Origin: Ampullimonas aquatilis
GTDB taxonomy: Bacteria > Pseudomonadota > Gammaproteobacteria > Burkholderiales > Burkholderiaceae_D
Assembly (NCBI RefSeq): GCF_049675895.1
Contig: NZ_CP183834.1
Location: 434,001 to 498,000 of the forward strand
Direction of reading: 5' to 3'
Length of the DNA: 64,000 nucleotides
Below the pieces are notes generated by a model. It worked only from the letters and a program-made list of their open reading frames with translations. It was not told where the DNA came from and ran no database searches. Below are positions 43,864-53,129 of the stretch, in pieces; position 1 is the stretch's first letter, and each line of letters starts with the position of its first letter. The translations under genes were made by a program, and so were the position numbers.

Positions 43864-45492
43864 ATGCACCACTCCCTACATCACCTGATTGCATATCAAG
43901 CCAAATTCAATCCTCAGGCGCCTGCCATTCTGGATGGGGCTGGCAAGGTTTTGGCTAATTACACAACTTTATGGCAGCAGGTAAAACTGTGTGGTGCTAT
44001 TTTTAGAAAAATTGGCATTAAAAGAGGCGATCGTGTAGCTATTTATCTTGAAAAGCGTATTGAGATGGTTGTGGCCGCTTTCGCCTGCAGCACTTTGGGG
44101 GCAGTATTTGTTCCGGTGAATCCTTTATTGAAGCCGATACAAGTCGCGCATATTGTGGGTGATTGTGCTGCTCGTTTGCTGGTTTCCAGTCAGATACGCT
44201 GGCAATTGTTGGATAGTACATTTCAATCATTTGACGGTTTACGTGTACAGTTGGTGGATCAGTTTTCATATTGTGAAAATGATGCGGCTGGCCGTGAAAC
44301 TTATGGTTGGCACATGGCGCAGGAGTTATCACCCAATGCCGATGCAGTTAATCATACCGAACAGGACCTGGCTGCCATTTTTTATACGTCAGGCAGCACT
44401 GGCAAACCCAAAGGTGTGATGTTGTCACATCGTAATCTGATTGCCGGAGCGCAAAGCGTTGCCAGCTATTTGGAAAATCGTGCTGCGGATCGATTGTTGG
44501 CGGCGTTGCCTTTATCGTTTGATGCCGGATTTAGCCAACTGACCACGGCCTTTTATAGTGGTGCCTCAGTCGCACTGATCAATTATTTATTTCCTCAAGA
44601 TTTGTTAAAAAGTCTGGTGCAGGCCGAAATTACAGGTTTAACCGCAGTGCCGCCCTTGTGGGTGCAGTTGGCCGGTTTAACCTGGCCGGAAAGCGTGACC
44701 GAGCATTTGCGTTATATCGCCAATACCGGCGGCAAGATGCCTCGTGCCATTCTGGCCAAATTGCAATTGGCATTACCGAAAACCAAGGTATTTCTGATGT
44801 ATGGTTTGACCGAAGCATTTCGGGCCAGTTATCTGGATCCCGAGCAGGTTGAAAAGCGTCCAGATTCGATTGGCAAGGCGATACCGAATGCAGAATTATT
44901 GGTTTTACGTCCAGATGGTTCAGCTTGCGCTGCCAATGAAGTGGGTGAGTTGGTGCAATTGGGGCCACATGTGGCAATGGGTTATTGGAATGCACCGGCC
45001 TTGACCGCCGAGCGTTTTAAGTCCTTGCCTGGTGATGCCGATTGGCAGCAGGCTGGCCGTGCTGTGCCGCGTATTGCGGTATTTTCAGGTGATCGGGCAC
45101 GTTTTGATGAAGAGGGCTATCTCTATTTTGAAGGCCGTGCTGATGACATGATCAAGACTTCTGGCTATCGCGTCAGTCCAACCGAGCTGGAAGAAGTGGC
45201 CTATCAGGTTGAGGGCGTCAAAGAGGTGGCCGCGATCGGTTTGCCCAATGAGCACTTGGGTCAGGTCATTGCTTTGGTGGTGCATGCAGTTCCTAAAGAT
45301 GAAGCGGTGTTGTTGAGTGGCTTGCGTCAGCATTTCAAAGCATCGCTCGCCCAATTCATGCAGCCGACGCGGATTGATCTGCGACCAACGCCATTACCAC
45401 GTAATCCCAATGGCAAAATTGATCGATCATTATTATTGCAACAACTGACAGTGGCCTTGGCTGACTCTGGTGAAGATAAGCCATCTCTGTGA
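43864..45492 (+). CDS. AMP-dependent acyl-CoA/acyl-ACP ligase, exosortase-A system associated
   Basis: 542 residues. ANL-superfamily adenylating enzyme. Signatures are FYTSGSTGKPKGVMLSHRNL (P-loop), YGLTEAFRASYLDPE, and the hinge GRADDMIKTSGYRVSPTELEE; the catalytic C-terminal Lys is in NPNGKIDRSLL. It probably activates an acid for transfer to the divergent ACP. The following PLP decarboxylase overlaps or nearly touches it. Product and substrate are unknown; the family name derives from gene neighbourhood in XrtA loci. Confidence 0.87.
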   Translation: MHHSLHHLIAYQAKFNPQAPAILDGAGKVLANYTTLWQQVKLCGAIFRKIGIKRGDRVAIYLEKRIEMVVAAFACSTLGAVFVPVNPLLKPIQVAHIVGDCAARLLVSSQIRWQLLDSTFQSFDGLRVQLVDQFSYCENDAAGRETYGWHMAQELSPNADAVNHTEQDLAAIFYTSGSTGKPKGVMLSHRNLIAGAQSVASYLENRAADRLLAALPLSFDAGFSQLTTAFYSGASVALINYLFPQDLLKSLVQAEITGLTAVPPLWVQLAGLTWPESVTEHLRYIANTGGKMPRAILAKLQLALPKTKVFLMYGLTEAFRASYLDPEQVEKRPDSIGKAIPNAELLVLRPDGSACAANEVGELVQLGPHVAMGYWNAPALTAERFKSLPGDADWQQAGRAVPRIAVFSGDRARFDEEGYLYFEGRADDMIKTSGYRVSPTELEEVAYQVEGVKEVAAIGLPNEHLGQVIALVVHAVPKDEAVLLSGLRQHFKASLAQFMQPTRIDLRPTPLPRNPNGKIDRSLLLQQLTVALADSGEDKPSL

Positions 45493-45553
45493 AGCACATC
45501 GACATATATTTAAAAATCAAATAAAAACCAAAACAAATCGTACTGTGAATTCT

Positions 45554-46834
45554 ATGCCTAGCTCCAACACAACCATCAGCAAGACGATTCCTGTACATGC
45601 CCGCTTTGATCAGTTTGCCATTGAGAATCAATGTCTGATGGTGGCTGATAGGCCATTGACACAGATTGTCGAGTTGGCAGGTCAAACACCTTTTTATGTT
45701 TATGATCGTCAGGTGCTCAATCAACGTGTGGCCAGCTTGCGGCAGGTTTTACCGGCTAGTGTTGGTCTGCATTACGCAATCAAGGCCAACCCTTTTGCAC
45801 CTTTGGTGCAGCATATGGTGCCCTTGGTGGATGGGATTGATATTGCTTCAGGTGGTGAATTAACTGTTGCGCTCAATGCCGGTGCCAAACCTGGGCAAAT
45901 CAGTTTTGCTGGCCCGGGCAAGAGCGAGGCTGAGCTGCATCGTGCCGTGGCTGCAGAGGTGTTGATCAATGTTGAGTCGCGCCGTGAATTGGCTATATTG
46001 GCGCGAGCTTCACAGGCATTGGGTTTGCCAGCGCGGGTAGCATTGCGTGTTAATCCTGATTTCGAGCTGAAGAGCACCGGCATGCGCATGGGTGGTGGTG
46101 CCAAACCATTTGGTATGGATGCCGAGGCCATCGTATCAACACTGCATGAAGTGGTGCAGTTGGGTTTGCAGTTTGAGGGCTTTCATCTGTATGCCGGCTC
46201 ACAAAATCTCAATGCCAATTCAATCTGTGAAGCTCAGCAAAAATCCTATGAATTAGCCATGCGGTTAATGGCTGAGGGGCCAGCAGTCTTGGCAACGCAA
46301 TTACGCCATCTTAATATTGGCGGTGGTTTTGGCGTGCCTTATTTTCCTGGCGATAAGCCACTTGACTTGGCACCCATTGGGGACAATCTTCAGCAATTGG
46401 CCGATCGGCTCGCTAGCAGCCATCCACTCGCCAAACTGGAGATTGAGCTTGGTCGTTACCTGGTTGCCGAAGCAGGTTTATATGTTTGCAAGGTGCTGGA
46501 TAAAAAGGTATCTCGCGGTGAGGTGTTTTTGGTGACCAATGGCGGTTTGCATCATCATCTGTCTGCTTCGGGTAATTTTGGCCAGGTGATCCGCAAGAAC
46601 TATCCGGTGGTGATTGCTAACCGTATACAGCAGAGCTTGGATGTGGATACAAGCGAAGTCGTCACCATTGTTGGCCCACTATGCACGCCTTTGGATTTAC
46701 TGGCCGATCGCATGCGCCTGCCTAAAGCCGAAGTAGGTGATCTGGTCGCCATCTATTTATCGGGTGCCTATGGCGCGACGGCCAGTCCGCAGGCTTTTCT
46801 TGGCCACCCACAGGTCATTGAGTTGCTGCTCTGA
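45554..46834 (+). CDS. PLP-dependent decarboxylase, exosortase-A system associated
   Basis: 426 residues. Fold-III (alanine-racemase-like barrel) decarboxylase of the ornithine/diaminopimelate type. The PLP-binding Lys lies in LHYAIKANPFAPL; GGGFGVPYF and the C-terminal GPLCTPLDLLA and GAYGATASPQ supply phosphate and substrate contacts. It probably makes an amine from an amino acid for the polysaccharide or signalling function of the cluster. I take ATG 45554; GTG 45545 would add three residues. It ends in an intrinsic terminator, which separates it from prsK. Confidence 0.87.
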   Translation: MPSSNTTISKTIPVHARFDQFAIENQCLMVADRPLTQIVELAGQTPFYVYDRQVLNQRVASLRQVLPASVGLHYAIKANPFAPLVQHMVPLVDGIDIASGGELTVALNAGAKPGQISFAGPGKSEAELHRAVAAEVLINVESRRELAILARASQALGLPARVALRVNPDFELKSTGMRMGGGAKPFGMDAEAIVSTLHEVVQLGLQFEGFHLYAGSQNLNANSICEAQQKSYELAMRLMAEGPAVLATQLRHLNIGGGFGVPYFPGDKPLDLAPIGDNLQQLADRLASSHPLAKLEIELGRYLVAEAGLYVCKVLDKKVSRGEVFLVTNGGLHHHLSASGNFGQVIRKNYPVVIANRIQQSLDVDTSEVVTIVGPLCTPLDLLADRMRLPKAEVGDLVAIYLSGAYGATASPQAFLGHPQVIELLL

Positions 46835-46862
46835 GCCGTCGTTTTAACCATTGTAGAACCGA

Positions 46863-46891
46863 AAAAAAGCAGGCAGTTGCCTGCTTTTTTG
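46863..46891 (+). terminator. Intrinsic terminator after the PLP decarboxylase gene
   Basis: AAAAAAGCAGGCA (46863-46875) pairs with 46878-46890, ending in TTTTTT. Confidence 0.88.
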
Positions 46892-47046
46892 TTTGTCTGA
46901 CGGTTGTCGCAGGATGAGTGCTGACGTCGTGACTTATCTCACGGCAACAAATGTCATACATGGTTACATTTGCGGATACCGTGAATGGCGCGCCGGTTTG
47001 GCGTCATGACAGCAAGTCCACCTTTTCATTCTGTCGTTTTATCCCT

Positions 47047-49095
47047 ATGGGTAGTCTCAATTTTTTGGGTTATGCCGTTTGCAGCCTGGCCTATCTGGTC
47101 GTGGCGGTATTGGCAGCTACAGCGCCACAACGTAGCGAGGTCTATCGTTACTTTGTGATGGCTTTGCTCGGCCAGACGATCTGGTCGGCGATTCTGTTGC
47201 TCGACCTGTTTTTGCCCAGCCCCAAATTATTTGTGGGCGCAGAGTTGATTCGGGTATCGGGCTGGTTCTTTTTTCTGACTGAAATTTTTCCGCGTTCCGA
47301 ATTGTCGCCGCATCCCTGGTTGGGGCGTTTTGATCCCAAGCGCAAAGTGCAGGGCGCCTTGATTGTGCTGGTGATCTTGTGCGTTTTCATGATTGCTTTT
47401 GATGAAACCGCCGGTCCCACACCGGCACGTGGTACAGCTACCTTGGCCGGCTTGCTGCTGTCTGTGACAGGCCTGTTATTGACCGAGCAGGTGTATAGCA
47501 ATGTCCCCAAAGAACATCGCTGGGGTCTGAAGTTCATGTGTCTGGCGATTGTGGCCTTGTTTGGCTATGACCTGTTCTTTTATGCCGATGTCATGGTGGG
47601 AGGTGAGCCGAGTCCACATTTGGCCGAGGCCCGTGGTTATATCAATACGCTGGTGGCACCAATTCTGTTGCTCTCGGTGGCGCGCTCGTCATCCTGGACG
47701 CGTCACCTGACTTTCTCACGTCAGGTGGCATTTCATTCTGCCACCTTTGTGGTGGTCGCGATCTATCTGCTTGGTGTGTCGATGATGAGTTACTACGCGC
47801 GCTACTGGGGTGGTAGCCGTGGTGTGTTGATCCAGATTGTGCTGCTGTTTGCGGCCGTGCTGTTTTTGGCACTGGTGTCTTTATCCGTCACATTTAGGGC
47901 GCGCTTGCGGGTCTTGCTCAATAAGCATTTCTTTTCTTCGATTTATGACTACCGTGAAGAATGGCTGACCTTTACCAGCTCCTTGTCCGCCGGTAATGAT
48001 CTGAAAGATGTGCCACGCCGAGTAGTGCTGGCCATTTGTGATCTGGTGGATAGCCCGGCAGGCGGCCTGTGGGTGGTGGGTGAAGACCATACCTATAACC
48101 GTTTGGCCGAAGCCAATATGGCTACCCTGGTGGGGCGCGTTTCGAGTGCGGCGCCCATGATCAGCTTTTTGCAAAAGACCGGCTGGATTATTGATCTGGA
48201 TGAGTATCGTAAAAATCAGGACACTTATCCCTTGCTGGTGTTGCCCGAATGGATCAAGCAGGACAGGCAGGCGTGGCTGGTGGTGCCGCTCTTGCAGCAG
48301 GAAGGTCTGCTCGGTTTTCTGGTGCTGGCGCGTGCCAAATCGACCCAGCCCTTGAACTGGGAAATGACGGATCTGCTCAAGACCGTAGGCAAGCAGGCAT
48401 CAAGTTATATCGCGCTGCGTAATGCCTATCAGCAGCTCAATATTGCGCGCGAGTTTGAAGCCTTCAATCGGATGTCGGCTTATGTGGTGCACGATCTTAA
48501 AAACATTGTCAGCCAGTTGTCTTTGGTGAGCGCCAATGCCTTTCAGTTTCGGGGTAATCCGGAGTTTCAGGACGATATGATCGAAACGGTATCGCATTCG
48601 GTCACCAAAATGACGCGTCTGCTTGAACAGCTCAAGCGTGGCATGGAAGACATGCAATCCATTGAAACGCTGTCCATCACCAATCTGGTGAGACAAGTCG
48701 TACAGCAAAAGCAAAAGCACTACAAGGGCAAGGTGAATCTGGCAGCGCAGCGCGAGATGATGATTCGTGGCCATGCCGATCGGCTGGAACGTGTAATAGG
48801 TCACATTATTCAAAATGCCATGGAAGCCAGCCAGCAACTTTCACCCATAAATGTGACGCTTGACCAGGAAAATAATTTGGCAATGGTTACGATTCAAGAC
48901 TTCGGTATTGGCATGGATGAACAGTTCATGCGCAGTGGTTTATTCAAACCCTTCAATTCCACCAAGCTCGACGGCATGGGTGTGGGTGCCTACGAAAGCA
49001 AAGAATATGTTCAGCTTTTGGGTGGCCGGATTGAAGTGGAAAGTGCGCACGGGCAAGGCTCGTGTTTTCGGATTTACCTGCCCGTATTGGCATGA
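47047..49095 (+). CDS. prsK: PrsK, histidine kinase of the XrtA/PEP-CTERM system
   Basis: 682 residues. Eight or so N-terminal membrane helices occupy the first 290 residues. A GAF-like domain follows (about 320-455), then an atypical phosphoacceptor region YVVHDLKNIVSQLSL with His at about 482, and a HATPase domain with NAMEAS, DFGIGMD and GVGAYESKEY motifs. The phosphoacceptor block HDLKN is that of the PrsK family, which pairs with PrsR. Start ATG 47047 is chosen because it begins the first membrane helix; an upstream start at 46951 is possible. It is adjacent to its partner (12-bp gap). Confidence 0.88.
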   Translation: MGSLNFLGYAVCSLAYLVVAVLAATAPQRSEVYRYFVMALLGQTIWSAILLLDLFLPSPKLFVGAELIRVSGWFFFLTEIFPRSELSPHPWLGRFDPKRKVQGALIVLVILCVFMIAFDETAGPTPARGTATLAGLLLSVTGLLLTEQVYSNVPKEHRWGLKFMCLAIVALFGYDLFFYADVMVGGEPSPHLAEARGYINTLVAPILLLSVARSSSWTRHLTFSRQVAFHSATFVVVAIYLLGVSMMSYYARYWGGSRGVLIQIVLLFAAVLFLALVSLSVTFRARLRVLLNKHFFSSIYDYREEWLTFTSSLSAGNDLKDVPRRVVLAICDLVDSPAGGLWVVGEDHTYNRLAEANMATLVGRVSSAAPMISFLQKTGWIIDLDEYRKNQDTYPLLVLPEWIKQDRQAWLVVPLLQQEGLLGFLVLARAKSTQPLNWEMTDLLKTVGKQASSYIALRNAYQQLNIAREFEAFNRMSAYVVHDLKNIVSQLSLVSANAFQFRGNPEFQDDMIETVSHSVTKMTRLLEQLKRGMEDMQSIETLSITNLVRQVVQQKQKHYKGKVNLAAQREMMIRGHADRLERVIGHIIQNAMEASQQLSPINVTLDQENNLAMVTIQDFGIGMDEQFMRSGLFKPFNSTKLDGMGVGAYESKEYVQLLGGRIEVESAHGQGSCFRIYLPVLA

Positions 49096-49107
49096 AAATG
49101 AGTTGTT

Positions 49108-50466
49108 ATGGCTGAATCAAAACCTACCCTGTTGATTGTAGAAGATGACCCGGGACTGCAAAAGCAGCTCAAATGGTCGTTCTCCAAATATGACACCCTG
49201 CTTGCCAGTGATTTTGATGAGGCCATTGCCCATATTCGTCGTTTTGAACCACCCGTAGTGACCATGGATTTGGGCTTGCCGCCCGAACCTGATCGGCCTG
49301 ATGAAGGCTTGCGTCTGCTGGAAGAAATTTTGCGTCTGGCACCGTCTACCAAGGTGGTGGTGCTGACCGGCCAGAATGATCGCACCAATGCTTTAAAGGC
49401 GATTCAATTGGGCGCTTATGATTTTTTTGCCAAACCTTTTGAAGCCGACTTGTTGCATCTGGTGGTCGACCGCGCCTTTGCCTTGTATGAGTTGCAAAGC
49501 GAAAACGACAAGCTGCGTAAAAAGATCAGCCCTTCATTGGCTTTGGGTGGCCTGATTACCGCATCGCCCACCATGCTCAAGGCCTGTCGCATGGTGGAGC
49601 GTGCCGCCAAGACGGATGCCACCGCTTTGATTTTGGGTGAGTCCGGCACCGGTAAAGAATTGGTGGCACGAGCTTTTCATGATCTGTCCGAGCGTCGCAA
49701 CAAACGCTTTGTGGCCATCAACTGTGCCGCGATTCCTGAAACCCTGCTTGAAAGCGAATTGTTTGGCTACGAAAAAGGCGCATTTACCGGTGCGGCCAAA
49801 CAGACGCTAGGCAAGATTGAAATGGCGCAGGGCGGCACACTCTTTTTGGATGAAATCGGTGATCTGCCTCTGGCCTTGCAAGCCAAGTTCCTGCGCTTTA
49901 TTCAGGAGCGCGTGATTGAGCGGGTTGGCGGACGTGAAGAGATTCCCGTTGATATCCGGATTGTGTGTGCGACTCATCAAAATTTAAAGAATCAGATTGG
50001 CGAAGGCAAGTTCCGTGAAGATCTGTTTTATCGTTTGTCCGAACTGGTCATCAATCTGCCACCATTAAGGGACCGTGAAGGCGACGCCGTGCTGATTGGC
50101 AAAGCCTTGTTGATTCGGATTGCCGAACAGATGAGTCGTAAAGGGCTGATCTTTGCCGAAGATGCCCTGCGTGCGATTGAAGCCTATCGCTGGCCCGGTA
50201 ATGTGCGCGAGATGGAAAACTGTATCAAGCGCGCCATCATCATGGCCGATGGCCATAAGATCACCGCCGAAGATTTGAATCTGCCCACCCAGCCTGGTGA
50301 TGCCTTGCCATTCCTCAATTTGCGTCAGGTCCGTGACAAGGCCGAAGAGCAGGCCGTGCGCAGCGCCTTGGCACGGGCCGAAAACAATATTGTGCGCGCT
50401 TCCGAAATGCTCGGCGTGAGCCGTCCAACGCTCTACGATCTGATGTATCGCTTTGGTATCAAGTAA
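49108..50466 (+). CDS. prsR: PrsR, sigma-54-dependent response regulator of PEP-CTERM genes
   Basis: 452 residues. An N-terminal receiver domain (Asp13-Asp14, phosphoacceptor Asp54 in VTMDLGLPP), a central AAA+ sigma-54 activator domain with GESGTGKELVARAFH (Walker A) and the sigma-54 contact motif GAFTGA, and a C-terminal Fis-type helix-turn-helix (AENNIVRASEMLGVSRPTLYDLMYRFG). PrsR is known to drive PEP-CTERM protein genes with sigma-54. It follows prsK with a 12-bp gap and surely acts as its partner. Its target promoters were not seen in this window. Confidence 0.92.
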   Translation: MAESKPTLLIVEDDPGLQKQLKWSFSKYDTLLASDFDEAIAHIRRFEPPVVTMDLGLPPEPDRPDEGLRLLEEILRLAPSTKVVVLTGQNDRTNALKAIQLGAYDFFAKPFEADLLHLVVDRAFALYELQSENDKLRKKISPSLALGGLITASPTMLKACRMVERAAKTDATALILGESGTGKELVARAFHDLSERRNKRFVAINCAAIPETLLESELFGYEKGAFTGAAKQTLGKIEMAQGGTLFLDEIGDLPLALQAKFLRFIQERVIERVGGREEIPVDIRIVCATHQNLKNQIGEGKFREDLFYRLSELVINLPPLRDREGDAVLIGKALLIRIAEQMSRKGLIFAEDALRAIEAYRWPGNVREMENCIKRAIIMADGHKITAEDLNLPTQPGDALPFLNLRQVRDKAEEQAVRSALARAENNIVRASEMLGVSRPTLYDLMYRFGIK

Positions 50467-50531
50467 TTAATCTGAACGATTCAACGGGAAACTGGCGATC
50501 AATCATCTGATACGTGAGTTTTTTGTTTATA

Positions 50532-50613
50532 TATACCCCTGGCGTGTATTTAAAATAAATCAATAAATACGCACTATACGGCTTAATAATCGTATATACA
50601 CCACTTCAGTATG
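50532..50613 (+). repeat. 82-bp MITE-like intergenic element, copy 5
   Basis: It begins TATACCCC and ends TTCAGTATG. The core AATAAATACGCACTATACG lies 43 nt from the left end. It occupies the convergent gap between prsR and yqaA and its right end is 3 bp from the yqaA stop codon. Aligns with copy 4 over its whole length. Confidence 0.75.
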
Positions 50614-50615
50614 CA

Positions 50616-51089
50616 TTACATGAGGCCCGCCAGTGACGCCACCACGGCATAGCGGGCAAAGCGGCCCAGCGTCATCCAGGCCGCGCAAGCCAGCGTTGGC
50701 AGTTTTAACCAGCCAGCCACCAGGCACAACATATCGCCAACCAACGGTGCCCAGGCAAACAGCAGGGTGCTGGCACCAAAGCGATCCAGCCAGGGGCGAT
50801 AACGGATGATCTTGGCTTCCAGCGTTTCCATTTCATATTCTTCATTGAGCTTGGCATGAAGGCCGCGGCCCATCCAGTAGGTAATCATGCCGCCTGCCGT
50901 ATTGGCAGTGGTGGCCAGAATCAGCGCTGGCCAAAACAGCTCGGGGCGTGCTTTGACGGTGGCTAACAAAACTGCTTCTGATGCAATCGGAAATAGCGTC
51001 GACGCCAGCAAGCTGGCCGCAAACACCGCCCACAAGGAGGCTTGCGCGGTAAAGTAGGCGGCGAGATCGGGCAATTCAGGAAACGACAT
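50616..51089 (-). CDS. YqaA family (DedA-like/SNARE-associated) inner-membrane protein
   Basis: 157 residues with four hydrophobic helices. It shows the DedA/VTT-like patterns FPIASEAVLLATV, TTANTAGGMITYWMGRG and FGASTLLFAWAPLVGDMLCLVAGWLKLP. YqaA proteins belong to the DedA superfamily of lipid or ion transporters of the inner membrane. The exact substrate is unknown. It is a single gene, convergent to prsR through the dispersed repeat. Confidence 0.8.
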   Translation of the reverse strand: MSFPELPDLAAYFTAQASLWAVFAASLLASTLFPIASEAVLLATVKARPELFWPALILATTANTAGGMITYWMGRGLHAKLNEEYEMETLEAKIIRYRPWLDRFGASTLLFAWAPLVGDMLCLVAGWLKLPTLACAAWMTLGRFARYAVVASLAGLM

Positions 51090-51349
51090 GGCGGGTAATC
51101 AATCAGAAAAAAAGAAGAATCAATGAAGTGGTCACGCTGTGCAAACCATACAGATTGCGCATCAGGCCGGGTCATAGTGGATGCGGGTCAGCACAGTTTT
51201 ATCTCGCACTAACTCAGTCTGTACATGTTATGGGTGCGGATTAGGGGCTAAAATCGCAGGATTATAGAGCGGCTTGATGGCATTCCTGTGACGCATCTGA
51301 TGCATCACATTGTCCAGCAGTGCCGCATTCTCCTCCTCATTGCGCCAAC

Positions 51350-52867
51350 ATGACTGACTATCTCAAGAAAATTCTCAACGCCAAAGTGTATGACGTGGCG
51401 CACGAAACACCACTCGAAGCCGCAAAAAAGCTCTCACAGCGACTGGTGAATCAGGTGTATTACAAACGCGAAGACACCCAGCCGGTATTCAGCTTCAAGC
51501 TGCGTGGTGCCTATAACAAAATGGCGCATCTGGATGCGGCCGCGTTAAAGCGCGGGGTGATTTGCGCTTCAGCCGGCAATCATGCGCAGGGCGTGGCTTT
51601 AAGCGCGGCACGCCTGGGCTGTCAGGCGGTGATTGTGATGCCGACGACGACGCCGCAAGTCAAAATTGATGCGGTCAAATCATTTGGTGGCAAGTTTGTC
51701 GAAGTGGTGCTGATTGGTGAGAGTTATTCCGATGCCTATCAACATGCGCTGACCCTGGAAAAGAAAAATCAGCTGACCTTTGTGCATCCTTTTGATGATC
51801 CCGATGTGATTGCCGGTCAGGGCACCATCGGCATGGAAATTTTGCAGCAGCATCAAGGGCCAATTCACGCCATCTTTGTGGCTATTGGTGGTGGCGGTTT
51901 GATCTCCGGTGTGGCCGCTTATGTCAAAGCGGTTCGGCCTGAAATTAAAGTGATTGGTGTGCAGACGACGGACTCTGATGCCATGGCGCAGTCCATTAAA
52001 AAAGGCCGACGTGTGCAACTGGCCGACGTTGGCCTGTTTTCCGATGGCACCGCTGTCAAACTGGTCGGCGAAGAAACTTTCCGTGTCACCAAAAAATTTG
52101 TCGATGACATCATCACGGTCGATACCGATGAAGTTTGTGCAGCTCTAAAAGACGTCTATGACGATACCCGTTCGGTGATGGAGCCGGCCGGTGCTTTATC
52201 CGTCGCAGGGATGAAGGCTTATGTCGAACGCGAAAAAATTAAAAATAAAACATTGGTGGCGATTGCTTGCGGTGCCAATATGAATTTTGATCGACTGCGC
52301 TTTGTTGCCGAACGTGCGCAAGTCGGTGAGCAACGTGAAGCCGTGTTTGCCGTGACGATTCCTGAAGAACGTGGCAGCTTCAAGCGTTTTTGCGAATTGA
52401 TCGGGCAGCGCAATGTGACCGAATTTAATTATCGAATTTCTGATGCCAAAGCGGCGCATGTATTTGTCGGCATGCAGATTGCCAATCGTAGCGAGCCCAA
52501 AAAGATCGCCACCAGCTTTGCCAAGCATGGTTTCAAAACGCTGGATCTGACTCAGGATGAACTGGCCAAATCGCATATCCGCTATATGGTGGGTGGTCAT
52601 AGTCCTCTGGCGTCCAATGAGCTGATTTACCGTTTTGAATTTCCGGAGCGCCCTGGCGCGTTGATGAAATTTTTGTCGAGCATGGCACCTAACTGGAATA
52701 TTTCCATGTTTCATTATCGTAATCATGGCGCGGATTACGGTCGCATTGTGGTGGGTTTGCAGGTACCAGAAAAAGAGATGCCACTCTTCAAACGCTTTTT
52801 GAGTTCATTGGGTTATCCTTTTTGGGATGAAAGTAATAATCCGGTGTATCAATTGTTTTTGGGTTGA
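51350..52867 (+). CDS. ilvA: Biosynthetic threonine ammonia-lyase (threonine deaminase)
   Basis: 505 residues. PLP enzyme turning threonine into 2-oxobutyrate, the first step of isoleucine synthesis. The PLP-binding Lys is in FSFKLRGAYNKM (residue about 52); the glycine loop AIGGGGLISGV binds phosphate. The C-terminal third carries two ACT-like regulatory subdomains (about 330-410 and 425-505), as in the long biosynthetic, isoleucine-inhibited form. ATG 51350 gives the usual start MTDYLKKILNAKVYD. Together with ilvE nearby it serves branched-chain amino acids. Confidence 0.95.
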   Translation: MTDYLKKILNAKVYDVAHETPLEAAKKLSQRLVNQVYYKREDTQPVFSFKLRGAYNKMAHLDAAALKRGVICASAGNHAQGVALSAARLGCQAVIVMPTTTPQVKIDAVKSFGGKFVEVVLIGESYSDAYQHALTLEKKNQLTFVHPFDDPDVIAGQGTIGMEILQQHQGPIHAIFVAIGGGGLISGVAAYVKAVRPEIKVIGVQTTDSDAMAQSIKKGRRVQLADVGLFSDGTAVKLVGEETFRVTKKFVDDIITVDTDEVCAALKDVYDDTRSVMEPAGALSVAGMKAYVEREKIKNKTLVAIACGANMNFDRLRFVAERAQVGEQREAVFAVTIPEERGSFKRFCELIGQRNVTEFNYRISDAKAAHVFVGMQIANRSEPKKIATSFAKHGFKTLDLTQDELAKSHIRYMVGGHSPLASNELIYRFEFPERPGALMKFLSSMAPNWNISMFHYRNHGADYGRIVVGLQVPEKEMPLFKRFLSSLGYPFWDESNNPVYQLFLG

Positions 52868-52929
52868 TGGACGTTGGGAATTTGAGGCCATTAACCACCC
52901 AAGCGCGAGGAAAAACCTTGCAGGCTAAT

Positions 52930-53079
52930 AGCGTTTACCACCAAGACACCAAGAAAGTCTTGTCTGTGCTGCATTGTTTAAACACGGGGACAGAGTATTA
53001 CTCTGTCCCCAGACTACGTAGCCAAATCGGCGAATTTCAAGTACTGTTTTGAGCCCTTGGTGTCTTGGTGGTAAACGCT
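52930..53079. repeat. Long palindromic repeat (type B) with inner 25-bp palindrome
   Basis: The outer arms form a perfect 24-bp inverted repeat (52930-52953 with 53056-53079; the right arm starts CTTGGTGTCTTGG). An inner palindrome, GGGGACAGAGTA with its complement around a single T, spans 52986-53010. Arms resemble the 17.3-kb repeat (CCAAGACxCCAAG), so they are relatives. It fills most of the 261-bp ilvA to yhhQ gap. No gene lies within. Confidence 0.82.
52986..53010. repeat. Perfect 25-bp palindrome inside the type B repeat
   Basis: GGGGACAGAGTA, one T, then TACTCTGTCCCC. Such GGGGACAGAGT words are often seen at REP-like elements mobilised by Y1 transposases; none is encoded in this window. 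Confidence 0.75.
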
Positions 53080-53129
53080 TTTGATCTTCAATATTTTCCT
53101 CAATCTCATCATTTGTTGAAAGGTTCATC

